This document shows, piece by piece, positions 1-9,793 of a DNA stretch of 64,000 bases (the stretch's first letter is position 1; every line of letters begins with the position of its first letter). This DNA comes from Lentzea nigeriaca. Lineage in GTDB: Bacteria > Actinomycetota > Actinomycetes > Mycobacteriales > Pseudonocardiaceae. The notes beneath the pieces are model-generated. The model was given only the letters and a program-made list of their open reading frames with translations. It was not told the origin of the DNA and made no database searches. Position numbers and translations under genes: made by a program. Location of the stretch: contig NZ_JAFBCX010000006.1 of the NCBI RefSeq assembly GCF_016907955.1, forward strand, positions 186,001 to 250,000, given 5' to 3'.

Positions 1-1361
1 ATCTTCACGCCGTCCGGGCGCTCGATGATGTTCGCGAACGTCGTGTACACGAACACGAGGGTGATCAGTCCGTACACAATGGACGCTCGCCGTTCGCCAC
101 GACGACGGGCCGACAACGCGACCGCGAGCGACGCGGACGTGATCAGCACCAGGACACCGGTGGCGTACGCGCCGCCCTGCGCGTCCACGTTGGCGTTGAA
201 GATGATCGTGATGGCGAAGGCGATCACGGTGAACACCAGCACCAGCGGGCGGGTGGCTCGGGTCCAGTCCGGTGCCATGCCGTACCGGGGCAGGTAGCGC
301 GGCACGATGTTGAGCAGGCCCGCCATGGCGGAGGCGCCGGCGAACCACAGGATCGCGATGGTGCTCAGGTCGTAGACGGTGCCGAACTAGTCGCCGAGGT
401 AGGAGTGCGCGAGGAAGGCGAGCGCGCGGCCGCTGGCCTCGCCGCCCGGCTGGAACTTCTCCTGCGGGATCAGCAACGTCGTGGCGAAGCTGGAGGCGAT
501 CAGGAAGACGCTCATGATCAACGCGGCGGCGGTGAGCAGCTTGCGGGTGTTGCGGATGCGGGCGGCGGGCTCGTCGGGGTCGTCATCGGGTGCGCCTTTC
601 ACCAGCGGCATCACCGACACACCGGTTTCGAAGCCCGACAGGCCAAGCGCCAGTTTCGGGAAGACGATCAGGGCGATGGCCACCGCCATCCACCAGTTGC
701 CGCGTTCGGCCAGCAGGAGGTTCGACCAGTCGACGACCAGGTGCGGTGCCGAGAGGGCGTGCTCCACCGCGACCGCGACGACCACGACGTTGAGTCCCAG
801 GTAGACGACCACGAGCCCGACCGCCAGGCCGATCGCCTCGGTGAAGCCCTTGAGGAACACCGCACCAAGCAGGGCGACCAGCAGGAGTGTGACGACAACC
901 TGCTGGCCGTCCAGGAAGTCGCGGGCGAACGGGTTCTCCAGCACGTGCGCCGTGGCGTCGGCGGCGGACAGCGTGATGGTGATGATGAAGTCGGTGGCGA
1001 CGAAGCCGAGCAGCACCAGGACGGCCAGCTTGCCCCGCCACTGGGAGAACAGCCGTTCCAGCATGGCGATCGAGCCCTGCCCGTGCGGGCTCTCCCCCGC
1101 CACCCGCCGGTACACCGGCAGCGCGCCGAGCAGGGTCAGCAGCACCAGCACCAGGGTGGCGAGCGGCGACACCAGGCCGGCGGCGAGCGCGGCGATGCCC
1201 GGCTGGTAGCCCAGGGTGGAGAAGTAGTCCACGCCGGTCAGGCACATGACCTTCCACCACGACTTGCCCTCGTGGTCGACCTTGTGCACGTGCGGTCCGG
1301 GGAACCTGCCCTGCCTGCGGGGCAGACCTGCGAGCAGCCAGCTCCGGAACCTGTTCGACAT
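1..1361 (-). pseudogene. APC-family permease interrupted by an in-frame amber stop (3' end outside window)
   Basis: This is a polytopic APC-superfamily transporter of the kind usually annotated amino acid permease. The N-terminal part has [20 protein letters not shown] followed by about seven hydrophobic segments. Reading stops at a TAG at 387-389 just after YLGD, but the same frame continues without interruption to base 1 with clear family sequence ([20 protein letters not shown], then [13 protein letters not shown]). One codon therefore separates two halves of an otherwise normal gene. The start was set at ATG 1361, ten bases after the stop of the upstream KimA-like gene; no good Shine-Dalgarno is visible, and a longer overlapping start at 1415 is possible. 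It is probably a recent nonsense mutation; readthrough or a sequencing error cannot be excluded. Confidence 0.8.
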
Positions 1362-1371
1362 GGGAGGCACG

Positions 1372-3399
1372 CTAGTGCACCGTTTCCTTCTCGGCCGGGA
1401 TCCTCGTGGTGGCACCGATTCCCCGCCGCACCTCGCCAGGGCTGTGCACCACCCGATCGGGGTCGCGCCGGGTGGTGGAGGCGAGCTGCCACGGCACGCT
1501 CGTCACCATCACGCCGGGCTCGAACAGCAGACGGCCCTTGAGCCGCAACGCGCTCTGGTTGTGCAGCAGGTTCTCCCACCACCGGCCGACGACGTACTCG
1601 GGGATGTAGATGCACACGACGTCACGCGGACTGCTGCGCTGGAGGTTCTTGACGTAGTCGATCACCGGCCTGGTGACCTCCCGATAGGGTGACTCGATCA
1701 CCTTCAGCGGGATCTTCATGCCACGTGCTTCCCATTCCCGTTGCAGGGCGCGGGTTTCGGAGTCGTCGACGTTGACGGTGATCGCGGCCACCGTGTCGGG
1801 CCGGGTCGCGCGGGCGAACGAGATGGCGCGCAGCGTCGGTTTGTGCAAAGTGGACACGAGCACCAGTGCGTGCACCCGGCTGGGCAGGGTCTCGGCCTCG
1901 GTTCCGGCCCGCAGCTCCTCGCGCACCCGGTCGTAGTGGCGGTGGATCGCCCGCATCATCAGGTAGAGCAACGGGATCGCGATGACGACCAGGTACGCGC
2001 CGTGCGTGAACTTGGTGACCAGCACGACCACCAGCACCACACCGGTGAAACAGGCGCCGAGCGCGTTGATCCACCGCGCGCGATGGATCCGGTGCCGCTC
2101 CGCGCTGGTCGTGGCATGCGCCAGTTCGCGGTTCCAGTGCCGCACCATGCCCGCCTGGCAGAGGGTGAACGAGGTGAACACGCCGACGATGTAGAGCTGG
2201 ATGAGCCGGGTGGCCGAGCCGTCGAACGCGTAGATCAGGCCTCCCGCGATCGCCGCGAGCACGACGATGCCGTTGGAGAACGCGAGCCGGTCGCCGCGGG
2301 TGTGCAGCTGGCGCGGCAGGTAGCGGTCCTGCGCGAGGATCGAGCCCAGCAGCGGGAACCCGTTGTAGGCCGTGTTGGCCGCGAGGACCAGGATCAGCGC
2401 GGTGGCGGCCTGGATGTAGTAGAAGAGGAACGTCTGGTCGCCGCCGAACACCGCCGCGGCGAGCTGCGCGATGACCGTTCGTTGTGGATCCGTCTCGCAG
2501 TTGCCCACGAACCCGATGAGGTCGCAGGTGTGTTCGGTGAACCGCACGTCGGCGATGAGCGCCAGCGCGGTGACGCCGACGAACATGACGATCGAGATGC
2601 CGCCCATCAGCAGCATCGTCACGGCGGCGTTGTGCGACTTGGGTTTGCGGAACGCGGGCACGCCGTTGGAGATCGCCTCCGCGCCGGTCAGCGCGGTGCA
2701 GCCGGAGGAGAACGCGCGCAGCACCAGGAAGGCGACCGCCAGCGTGCTCAGGCCGACCTGCTCGGGGCGGATGTCGTAGCCCGCGCTCTCCGCGACCGGG
2801 CGGTCACCGAACACGGTGCGGATCAGCCCGACGGTGATCATCAGCAGCACGCCGGCGATGAACGCGTAGGTGGGCACGGCGAACGTCCGTCCGGACTCGC
2901 GGACACCGCGCAAGTTCATGGCCGTCAGGAACGCGACGAAGCCGAGGTTGATCGCGACCCGGTACGGGTTGAGCTCCGGCAGCGCGGAGATGATGTTGTC
3001 CACGCCCGCGGCGACGGACACCGCCACGGTCATGATGTAGTCGACCATCAACGCGGCCGCGACCACCAGCCCCGCCGAGCGGCCGAGGTTGCGCGACGCC
3101 ACCTCGTACGAGCCGCCACCACTGGGATAGGCGCGCACGACCTGCCGGTAGGAGATGACCACCACGGTCAGCAGCACCGCGACGGCGAGCCCCACCCACG
3201 GGGCGAGGTGCAGGAACGCCAGCCCGCCCAGGGTGAGGATCAGCAGGATCTCCTGCGTCGCGTAGGCGACCGACGACAGCGGGTCACTGGCGAAAATCGG
3301 CAGCGCGAGTCGTTTGGGCAGCAGGGTCTCGCCCAGCCGGTCGCTGCGGAACGGTCGTCCGAGCACCAACCGCTTGACCCACGAGGTGGAGGACGGCAC
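1372..3399 (-). CDS. kimA: KimA/YdaO-like potassium importer (APC superfamily)
   Basis: Predicted inner-membrane K+/H+ symporter of 675 residues, close to the length of the KimA family. The N-terminal signature [18 protein letters not shown], the [18 protein letters not shown] helix and [15 protein letters not shown] resemble Bacillus KimA, as does the soluble C-terminal domain ending near [20 protein letters not shown]. About twelve hydrophobic segments occupy residues 30-470, followed by a cytoplasmic domain of about 200 residues. In the family this domain mediates c-di-AMP control. The start is GTG; an upstream ATG is out of frame. It follows the kdp genes on the same strand, which supports a potassium rather than an amino acid role. 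A generic amino acid permease is the alternative. Confidence 0.8.
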   Translation of the reverse strand: MPSSTSWVKRLVLGRPFRSDRLGETLLPKRLALPIFASDPLSSVAYATQEILLILTLGGLAFLHLAPWVGLAVAVLLTVVVISYRQVVRAYPSGGGSYEVASRNLGRSAGLVVAAALMVDYIMTVAVSVAAGVDNIISALPELNPYRVAINLGFVAFLTAMNLRGVRESGRTFAVPTYAFIAGVLLMITVGLIRTVFGDRPVAESAGYDIRPEQVGLSTLAVAFLVLRAFSSGCTALTGAEAISNGVPAFRKPKSHNAAVTMLLMGGISIVMFVGVTALALIADVRFTEHTCDLIGFVGNCETDPQRTVIAQLAAAVFGGDQTFLFYYIQAATALILVLAANTAYNGFPLLGSILAQDRYLPRQLHTRGDRLAFSNGIVVLAAIAGGLIYAFDGSATRLIQLYIVGVFTSFTLCQAGMVRHWNRELAHATTSAERHRIHRARWINALGACFTGVVLVVVLVTKFTHGAYLVVIAIPLLYLMMRAIHRHYDRVREELRAGTEAETLPSRVHALVLVSTLHKPTLRAISFARATRPDTVAAITVNVDDSETRALQREWEARGMKIPLKVIESPYREVTRPVIDYVKNLQRSSPRDVVCIYIPEYVVGRWWENLLHNQSALRLKGRLLFEPGVMVTSVPWQLASTTRRDPDRVVHSPGEVRRGIGATTRIPAEKETVH

Positions 3400-3435
3400 G
3401 CCGCCAGCATGAATGCTCGAACCGGCTCACGCCTG

Positions 3436-3457
3436 CAAAGAACCCGTCAAGATCCAG
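3436..3457. promoter_or_regulatory. possible KdpE-like direct repeat upstream of kimA
   Basis: Two tandem units, CAAAGAACCCG and TCAAGATCCAG, lie about 40 bases upstream of the kimA start and across the end of the preceding gene. They resemble the repeat units in front of the kdp operon (TCAAGAACGCG, TAAAGGAAGCCG) but run in the opposite orientation. The similarity was judged by eye; KdpE binding is an inference. Confidence 0.3.
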
Positions 3458-3878
3458 TCATTCGGCGTTGGGATTGCGTAAAGACCGGCTGTCGCTGGAC
3501 CGGGACGCGCGGCGCGGACGGGTCGCCCTCGCGCAGGTGCAGCATGGGGGCCAGCGCGGCGCGCAACGTCGACACGAGCACCACGACGCCGAGCGCGTCG
3601 AGCCCGATGACCAGGGCATCATGGCCCGCCTGACCGACCAGCGCGAGCTCTCCGTACCGGCCGAGCACGAAGCCGTCGTGCAGCAACCAGCAGACCACCG
3701 CGGTCGCGAGCGCGGCCCGCCAGGTGGAGATCAGCGCGATCACGTTGACGACGGCGACCATGGCGATCACGGACAGCACCGGATGGCCGGTCGCCCCGGT
3801 GGCCACGGCCAGCGCGGTGGCCGCGATCCCGAGCAACACACCCAAGGGAAAGCCGAACCCTCCCGATATCCGTCGCAT
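3447..3878 (-). CDS. small membrane protein of unknown function, kdp-linked
   Basis: A 143-residue protein not confidently matched to a named family. It has four hydrophobic stretches within residues 8-110 (for example FPLGVLLGIAATALAVATGA and LVIGLDALGVVVLVSTLRAA) and a polar, basic C-terminal tail. The hydrophobic part resembles membrane sections found in KdpD/DUF4118-type sensors, but no kinase or USP domain is present. It sits between kdpE and the KimA-like gene on the same strand, so a role in potassium sensing or transport is a reasonable guess from position only. Confidence 0.65.
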   Translation of the reverse strand: MRRISGGFGFPLGVLLGIAATALAVATGATGHPVLSVIAMVAVVNVIALISTWRAALATAVVCWLLHDGFVLGRYGELALVGQAGHDALVIGLDALGVVVLVSTLRAALAPMLHLREGDPSAPRVPVQRQPVFTQSQRRMTGS

Positions 3879-3946
3879 CTCACCAGTTCACCGCCAGGTG
3901 AAGCGGAAGAGGAGGGTCCTTGGCGAACTCCCAACGCCCAGCTGAA

Positions 3947-3966
3947 GAATCCTGACGCGATCCTTA
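3947..3966. promoter_or_regulatory. possible KdpE-like direct repeat over the kdpE stop codon
   Basis: On the minus strand this reads TAAGGATCGCG followed by TCAGGATTC, an 11-base-spaced imperfect direct repeat like the units upstream of kdpF. It begins at the kdpE stop codon and precedes the 143-residue membrane protein gene. It could also be chance. Confidence 0.25.
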
Positions 3967-4641
3967 CAGCTCGAGCCGGTAGCCCATCCCCGCTTCGGTG
4001 ATCAGGTGCCGCGGCCGCGACGGATCGGCCTCCAGCTTGCGCCTCAGCTGCGCGAGGTACACCCGCAGGTACTGGGACTCCCCGACGTGCGTCGGCCCCC
4101 AGACGTCCTGCAGCAGCTGCTTCTGCGACACCAGCCGGCCGGGGTTGCGGGCGAGGATCTCCAGCAGTCCCCACTCCGTCGGAGTCAGGTGCACCTCCGC
4201 GCCGTCCCGGTGCACCTTCTTGACGGCGAGGTCGACGGTGAACGTCGCCGTGGTCACGATCGGGTCTTCGACGGTCTGCGTGGTGGCTCTGCGCACGGCG
4301 GCGCGCAGCCGGGCGAGCAGTTCGTCCATTCCGAACGGTTTGGTGACGTAGTCGTCCGCGCCCGCGTCGAGCGCCTCGACCTTGAGCACGGACTCGGTTC
4401 TCGCGGACAGCACGATGATCGGCATGGACGTCCAGCCGCGCAGGCCCGCGATGACCTCCACGCCGTCGATGTCGGGCAGGCCGAGGTCGAGCACCACGAC
4501 GTCCGGTTTCTCGTCCACGGCTACCCGCAGCGCGGTCTTGCCGTCGTACGCGGTGAGCACGTCGTAGCCGCGTGCGGAGAGGTTGATGCGCAGCGCGCGG
4601 ACGATCTGCGGTTCGTCGTCCACCACCAGCACAGTGGTCAT
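3964..4641 (-). CDS. kdpE: KdpE response regulator
   Basis: OmpR/PhoB-type response regulator of 225 residues that activates kdp transcription when phosphorylated by KdpD. The receiver domain spans residues 3-115 with the acidic pair D8-D9, phosphoacceptor D52 in VVLDLGLPD, the LSAR switch and the KPFG lysine. The C-terminal winged helix covers residues 130-225 (LTPTEWGLLEILARNPGRLV, GMGYRLEL). Its ATG overlaps the kdpD stop as ATGA, so the two are translationally coupled. It is the last of the core kdp genes in this run. Confidence 0.95.
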   Translation of the reverse strand: MTTVLVVDDEPQIVRALRINLSARGYDVLTAYDGKTALRVAVDEKPDVVVLDLGLPDIDGVEVIAGLRGWTSMPIIVLSARTESVLKVEALDAGADDYVTKPFGMDELLARLRAAVRRATTQTVEDPIVTTATFTVDLAVKKVHRDGAEVHLTPTEWGLLEILARNPGRLVSQKQLLQDVWGPTHVGESQYLRVYLAQLRRKLEADPSRPRHLITEAGMGYRLEL

Positions 4642-7214
4642 TCCAGGTGCTCCTGTTTGTGGACTGGCAGAGAGATGACAACGGTGAGCCCGCCGCCGGG
4701 GGTGTCCTCGGCGTGGATCTCACCGCCCATGGCCTCGGTGAAGCCCCTGGCCACGCTGAGGCCGAGCCCGACACCCGGCGTGGCGTCGCGGTCTCCCAGG
4801 CGCTGGAACGGCGTGAACACGCGGTCCGCCGATTTCCTGGGCAGGCCGGGGCCGTGGTCCACGACCCGCAGCTCCACGTGGTCACCGTGCGCGCTGGCCC
4901 TGACCGCGATCTCGGGCTCGTCCTCGTCGACCCTGCCGTCACCGTCCACGTCGACCCGGCGGCGCGGCCGGAGCCTGCCGTGGCGCAGCGCGTTGTCGAT
5001 GACGTTGGCCACCACGCGTTCCAGCAGTCCGGCGTCGGCGACGACCTGCGGCAGGCTCTCGTCGACGTCGACCGTCATCGTGTTCCGTTCGTCGATGCCG
5101 GTGAGCGACCTGGCGACGATCTCGTAGTAGCTCACCGGACGCAGCTGCGGCGACACCGATCCCGTGGCCAGCCGGGACGAGTCGAGCAGGTTGTCGACCA
5201 GGCCGTTGAGCCGGTCGGCCGACTCCTCCACGGTGGCCATGAGCTCGGAAGTGTCCTCTTCGGACAGTCGGAGCTCGCGGTCGCGGAGGCTGCCGATCGC
5301 GGCCTTGATGGACGTCAACGGCGTGCGCAGGTCGTGGCCCACCGCGGAGAGCAGCGCGGTGCGCAGCTCGGTCGTCTCGACCTTGCGTTGCGCGTCCAAT
5401 GTTTCCGCGGCCATGCGCTGTTGCCGCAACGCCATCAACGCCTGCCCCGCAGCGGCCTCCAGCACCCGCTGGTCACTCGCCGGCAACGTCCTCCCCCGCA
5501 ACGCCAGGTGGATGTCGGACGTCACCGCGATGTCGGCGTCGGCGTCGTCCGGCTCGTCGCACGGCCGCGGGCCCACGCACGCGACGCGTTCCCAGCCGCC
5601 GTTGCGCCGTTCCAGCAAGGCGACGGAGTCGAGGCCGAAGTTCTCCCGGATCTTCTCCAGCAGCCGCGACAACGGATACGGGCTCGTCAGCACCGTGCGG
5701 GAGTAGGAGGCGAGCAACGCGGCCTCCGTGCGGGCGCGGGCGCCCTGTTCGGCGAGCCGTGCGGCGCGGTCCACCACCAGCGCGACGATCGTCGCCACGA
5801 TCACCATCGCGATCAGCGTGATCACGTTCTCCGGGCTGGCGACGCTGAGGCTGTAGTAGGGCGGAGTGAAGAAGAAGTTGAGCAGCCCCGCCCCGAGGAA
5901 CGCGCTGACGAGCGCCGGTCCCAGGCCGCCGACCAGTGCCACCACGCAGGTGGCGAGCAGGAAGCCGACCAGGTCGGTGGAGTAGTCGATGTCGTCCTGC
6001 CAGAACAGGCCGAGCACGGTGACCAGTCCCGGCAGCAGCACGGACGCGAGCCAGCCCGCGAGCTGCCGTCCGTGGCTGAGCGCGTTGCGGCCGATCTTCC
6101 AGCGGAGGCCACGGCGTGCCGCGTCGTGCGTGACCATGTGCACGTCGATCGGGCCCGAGTCGTGGATCACGGCCGCGCCGATCCCCTCGTCGAGCGCCCG
6201 CGCGAGCCGTGACCTGCGCGAGGTGCCGAGCACGAGCTGGGTGGCGTTGACACCGCGGGCGAACTCCAGCAGCGCGGTCGGCACGTCGTCGCCCACGACC
6301 TGGTGGAACGTGGCGCCGAGGTCCTCGGCGATCTTGCGGCACTTCGCCACGACCTCGGGGGGCGCGCCGGTGAGCCCGTCGCCGCGCATCACGTGGACCA
6401 CGAGGAGTTCCGCGCCCGCACGCAGAGCGATGCGCCGGGCGCGGCGGATGAGCGTCTCGCTCTCGGGTCCGCCGGTGATCGCGGCGACGACGCGTTCGCG
6501 GGTTTCCCAGGTGTCGGTGATCTGCCGGTCGCGGCGGTACCGCTGCAGGGCGACGTCGACCTGGTCGGCGACCCAGAGCAACGCCAGCTCGCGCAACGCC
6601 GTCAGGTTGCCGACGCGGAAGTAGTTGCCCAGCGCGGCATCGATCTTGTGGGCGGCGTAGACGTTGCCGTGCGCCAACCGCCGTCTGAGAGCCTCCGGCG
6701 TGATGTCGACCAGCTCGACCTGTTCGGCGCGGCGGACGACCTCGTCCGGCACGGTTTCCCGTTGCGTGACACCGGTGATCCGTTCGACGACGTCGTTGAG
6801 CGACTCCAGGTGCTGGACGTTCACCGTGGACAGCACGTCGATGCCGGCGTCGAGCAGCTCCTCGACGTCCTGCCACCGCTTCTCGTTGCGCGAGCCCGGC
6901 ACGTTGGTGTGCGCGAGCTCGTCGACCACCGCGACCTCGGGCGCGCGGGCCAGCAGGGCGTCGACGTCCATCTCGGTGAAGTCGACGCCGCGGTGGTGGA
7001 TCTCCTTGCGGGGCAGGATCTCGAGGCCGTCGAGCAGGCTCCGGGTCTTCTGCCGCCCGTGCGTCTCGACGAGGCCGACGACCACGTCGGTGCCGCGCTC
7101 CCGGCGCCGGTGAGCCTCGCCGAGCATGGCGAAGGTCTTGCCGACGCCGGGAGCGGCGCCGAGGTAGATCCTCAGCTCACCCCGGCGACCGTCAACGGGC
7201 AGTGTCGATGGCAC
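4638..7214 (-). CDS. kdpD: KdpD osmosensitive K+ sensor histidine kinase
   Basis: Membrane sensor kinase of 858 residues that phosphorylates KdpE when K+ is limiting. The N-terminal KdpD domain begins with a Walker A motif, GAAPGVGKT, at about residues 19-27 and continues through VVDELAHTNVPGS. A USP-like domain follows around residues 250-370. Four membrane helices of the DUF4118 type lie around residues 395-490, then a GAF-like part. The HisKA box contains H627 in SAVGHDLRTPLTS, and the HATPase domain has NVIDNALRHG and a DHGPGLP G-box. The start codon lies 23 bases inside the end of kdpC. The length is normal for the family. Confidence 0.95.
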   Translation of the reverse strand: MPSTLPVDGRRGELRIYLGAAPGVGKTFAMLGEAHRRRERGTDVVVGLVETHGRQKTRSLLDGLEILPRKEIHHRGVDFTEMDVDALLARAPEVAVVDELAHTNVPGSRNEKRWQDVEELLDAGIDVLSTVNVQHLESLNDVVERITGVTQRETVPDEVVRRAEQVELVDITPEALRRRLAHGNVYAAHKIDAALGNYFRVGNLTALRELALLWVADQVDVALQRYRRDRQITDTWETRERVVAAITGGPESETLIRRARRIALRAGAELLVVHVMRGDGLTGAPPEVVAKCRKIAEDLGATFHQVVGDDVPTALLEFARGVNATQLVLGTSRRSRLARALDEGIGAAVIHDSGPIDVHMVTHDAARRGLRWKIGRNALSHGRQLAGWLASVLLPGLVTVLGLFWQDDIDYSTDLVGFLLATCVVALVGGLGPALVSAFLGAGLLNFFFTPPYYSLSVASPENVITLIAMVIVATIVALVVDRAARLAEQGARARTEAALLASYSRTVLTSPYPLSRLLEKIRENFGLDSVALLERRNGGWERVACVGPRPCDEPDDADADIAVTSDIHLALRGRTLPASDQRVLEAAAGQALMALRQQRMAAETLDAQRKVETTELRTALLSAVGHDLRTPLTSIKAAIGSLRDRELRLSEEDTSELMATVEESADRLNGLVDNLLDSSRLATGSVSPQLRPVSYYEIVARSLTGIDERNTMTVDVDESLPQVVADAGLLERVVANVIDNALRHGRLRPRRRVDVDGDGRVDEDEPEIAVRASAHGDHVELRVVDHGPGLPRKSADRVFTPFQRLGDRDATPGVGLGLSVARGFTEAMGGEIHAEDTPGGGLTVVISLPVHKQEHLE

Positions 7215-7719
7215 GGTTCAACGCCGTCACGTTGACAGTGGTGGTGAAAGTGCCACCGGTGTTCGCGTGCACCAGCTCACGCACCTTCTCCAGGGACAGC
7301 CCGGACGCGCGCGCCACGCGGGGCACCTGCAACGCGGCGTACTCCGGGCTGATGTCCGGGTCGAGACCCGACGCCGAGGCGGTCACGGCGTCCTGCGGCA
7401 CCTGGTCCTCGGCCACGCCTTCGCGTTGCGCGATCTCCGTGCGGCGCTGGGAGATCACCTTGTCGTAGTCGGAGTTCCGCTCGCCCTTGTTCGAAGCACC
7501 CGAGGCGGGCAGCGTCGCGGCCGACGGGCGCGGAACGAAGTACCCGTCGCCCTGGCGGACGACCGCGACCAGCGTGGTGTCCGTGGCTTCCGCATTGCCG
7601 TGCAGGCCGGGAATCCGGGAAACACCCCACACCGCCAACGGGTACAGCACCCCGCAGATGACCGTGAGTGCGAGCAGGATGCGCAGTCCTGCCCACGCCT
7701 GCTTGAAGAAGTTGTCCAT
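7192..7719 (-). CDS. kdpC: KdpC, K+-transporting ATPase subunit C
   Basis: Periplasmic-side accessory subunit of 175 residues in the KdpFABC pump. A single N-terminal membrane helix (GLRILLALTVICGVLYPLAV) is followed by an extracytoplasmic domain with the family stretches PRPSAA, SGASNKG and SASGLDPDISPEYA. It lies one base downstream of kdpB and overlaps the start of kdpD by 23 bases. In the family it stabilises the complex and helps couple ATP hydrolysis to ion movement. Confidence 0.95.
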   Translation of the reverse strand: MDNFFKQAWAGLRILLALTVICGVLYPLAVWGVSRIPGLHGNAEATDTTLVAVVRQGDGYFVPRPSAATLPASGASNKGERNSDYDKVISQRRTEIAQREGVAEDQVPQDAVTASASGLDPDISPEYAALQVPRVARASGLSLEKVRELVHANTGGTFTTTVNVTALNRAIDTAR

Positions 7720-7720
7720 G

Positions 7721-9793
7721 TCAGCCGATCCCGGGGATGAGTCGCACGAGCAGGTCGATCAGCCAGATCCCGGCGAACGGCGTCACGATGCCGCCGAGGC
7801 CGTAGATCAGCAGGTTGCGCCGAAGCAGCGCCGAAGCACTCGACGGCCGGTAGCGAACACCCTTGAGCGCCAACGGTATCAGCGCCACGATGATCAGCGC
7901 GTTGAAGATCACCGCGGACAGGATCGCGGACTGCGGCGTGGCCAGGCGCATGATGTTGAGCTTGTCCAGCGCCGGGTAGATCGCCGCGAACATCGCGGGC
8001 AGGATCGCGAAGTACTTCGCGAGGTCGTTCGCCACGGAGAACGTCGTCAGCGCACCACGGGTGATCAGCAGCTGCTTGCCGATCTCCACGATCTCGATGA
8101 GCTTGGTCGGGTCCGAGTCGAGGTCGACCATGTTCCCGGCCTCCTTCGCGGCCGACGTGCCGGTGTTCATCGCGACGCCGACGTCCGACTGCGCCAGCGC
8201 GGGCGCGTCGTTGGTGCCGTCACCGGTCATCGCGACGAGCCGGCCGCCCTCCTGCTCCTTGCGGATCAGGGCCATCTTGTCCTCGGGCTTGGCCTCGGCG
8301 AGGAAGTCGTCCACGCCCGCCTCGGCCGCGATCGCCTTGGCGGTCAACGGGTTGTCGCCGGTGACCATGACCGTGCGGATGCCCATCGCGCGCAGCTCGG
8401 CGAAGCGTTCCTTCATGCCGGGCTTCACGACGTCACTCAGCCGGATTACTCCGAGCACCTCGTCGTTCCCAGAATGATTCACTTCGGCGACGACGAGCGG
8501 CGTGCCACCGTCCTCGCTGATCCTGTCGACGATCGCCTGGACCTCGTCGGAGGTGGTGAACCCGCTGGCCGCGCCCTTGCGGATGCTGCGGCCGTTCAGG
8601 TCGATGCCGCTCATCCTGGTCTGCGCGGTGAACGGGACGAACTCGCCGGTCTTCTCCGCGTCCGTCGGTTCGGCGGACAGGCCGTGCTTCTCCACGCACA
8701 GCTCGACGATGCTGCGGCCTTCCGGCGTGCCGTCGGCGAGGCTGGACAGCCGGCACGCCTCGGCGAGCCGGCGCTCGTCCGTGCCGTTGGCGGCGATGAA
8801 CTCCGTGGCGCGGCGGTTCCCCCACGTGATCGTGCCGGTCTTGTCCAGCAGCAACGTGTCGATGTCACCGGCGGCCTCGACGGCCTTGCCCGACGTGGCG
8901 AGCACGTTGCGCTGCACCAGCCGGTCCATGCCCGCGATGCCGATCGCGCTCAGCAACGCGCCGATGGTCGTGGGGATGAGGCAGACCAGCAGCGCGGTCA
9001 ACACGATCACCGACTGCTCGCCACCGGAGTAGATCGCGAACGGCTGCAGCGCCACGACCGCGAGCAGGAAGATGATCGTCAGCGTGGACAGCAGGATCGT
9101 CAGCGCGATCTCGTTCGGCGTCTTCTGCCGTTCCGCGCCTTCGACGAGCGCGATCATCCGGTCGACGAACGTCTCGCCGGGCTTGGTCGTGATCTTGACG
9201 ACGATCCGGTCGGACAGCACGGTCGTGCCGCCCGTGACTGCGCTGCGGTCACCGCCGGACTCGCGGATCACCGGCGCGGACTCACCGGTGATGGCGGACT
9301 CGTCCACGGTGGCGATGCCTTCGACGACGTCACCGTCGCCGGGGATGACCTCGCCCGCCTCGACGACGACCAGGTCGCCGATCCGCAGATCGGTGCCGGG
9401 CACGCGTTCCTCGACGCCGTCCTCGGTCAGCCTGCGCGCGACGGCGTCCTTCTTGGTCTTGCGCAACGAGTCGGCCTGGGCCTTGCCCCGGCCTTCCGCG
9501 ACGGCCTCGGCGAGGTTCGCGAACAACACCGTGAACCACAACCAGACCGCCACCGCGATGGTGAACACGCTCGGGTCCGTCACGGCGAACACCGTGACCA
9601 GCAGCGAGCCGACCCAGACGACGAACATGACCGGGTTGCGCAGCTGGTAGCGCGGGTCGAACTTGCGCAGCGCGTCCGGGAACGACGTCAGCAGCTGCCG
9701 GGGGTTGAAGACGCCGGACGCGACCTGGTGGCCCAGGTTCTCCGCGTGCCGGGTGCGGATCTCCTCCGGAGTCCGCTGAAGTGTGCTGGTCAC
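7721..9793 (-). CDS. kdpB: KdpB, P-type ATPase catalytic subunit
   Basis: Catalytic P-type ATPase subunit of 690 residues that energises K+ uptake through KdpA. The phosphorylated aspartate is D317 in [10 protein letters not shown]. The TGES motif (AITGESAPV), the [16 protein letters not shown] hinge and the C-terminal helices are all present. The GTG start ([10 protein letters not shown]) overlaps the kdpA stop as GTGA; the open frame extends far upstream through kdpA, but that extension is an artefact. Length and motifs match functional KdpB proteins. Confidence 0.96.
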   Translation of the reverse strand: MTSTLQRTPEEIRTRHAENLGHQVASGVFNPRQLLTSFPDALRKFDPRYQLRNPVMFVVWVGSLLVTVFAVTDPSVFTIAVAVWLWFTVLFANLAEAVAEGRGKAQADSLRKTKKDAVARRLTEDGVEERVPGTDLRIGDLVVVEAGEVIPGDGDVVEGIATVDESAITGESAPVIRESGGDRSAVTGGTTVLSDRIVVKITTKPGETFVDRMIALVEGAERQKTPNEIALTILLSTLTIIFLLAVVALQPFAIYSGGEQSVIVLTALLVCLIPTTIGALLSAIGIAGMDRLVQRNVLATSGKAVEAAGDIDTLLLDKTGTITWGNRRATEFIAANGTDERRLAEACRLSSLADGTPEGRSIVELCVEKHGLSAEPTDAEKTGEFVPFTAQTRMSGIDLNGRSIRKGAASGFTTSDEVQAIVDRISEDGGTPLVVAEVNHSGNDEVLGVIRLSDVVKPGMKERFAELRAMGIRTVMVTGDNPLTAKAIAAEAGVDDFLAEAKPEDKMALIRKEQEGGRLVAMTGDGTNDAPALAQSDVGVAMNTGTSAAKEAGNMVDLDSDPTKLIEIVEIGKQLLITRGALTTFSVANDLAKYFAILPAMFAAIYPALDKLNIMRLATPQSAILSAVIFNALIIVALIPLALKGVRYRPSSASALLRRNLLIYGLGGIVTPFAGIWLIDLLVRLIPGIG

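Noticed and set aside
25..297. 90-codon plus-strand frame at the window start
   Set aside because: It lies antisense to the continuing permease frame, which encodes recognisable transporter sequence.
1741..3633. 630-codon plus-strand open frame antisense to the KimA-like gene
   Set aside because: Arg/Gln/His-rich translation typical of antisense frames in high-GC DNA; the minus-strand frame has clear family sequence.
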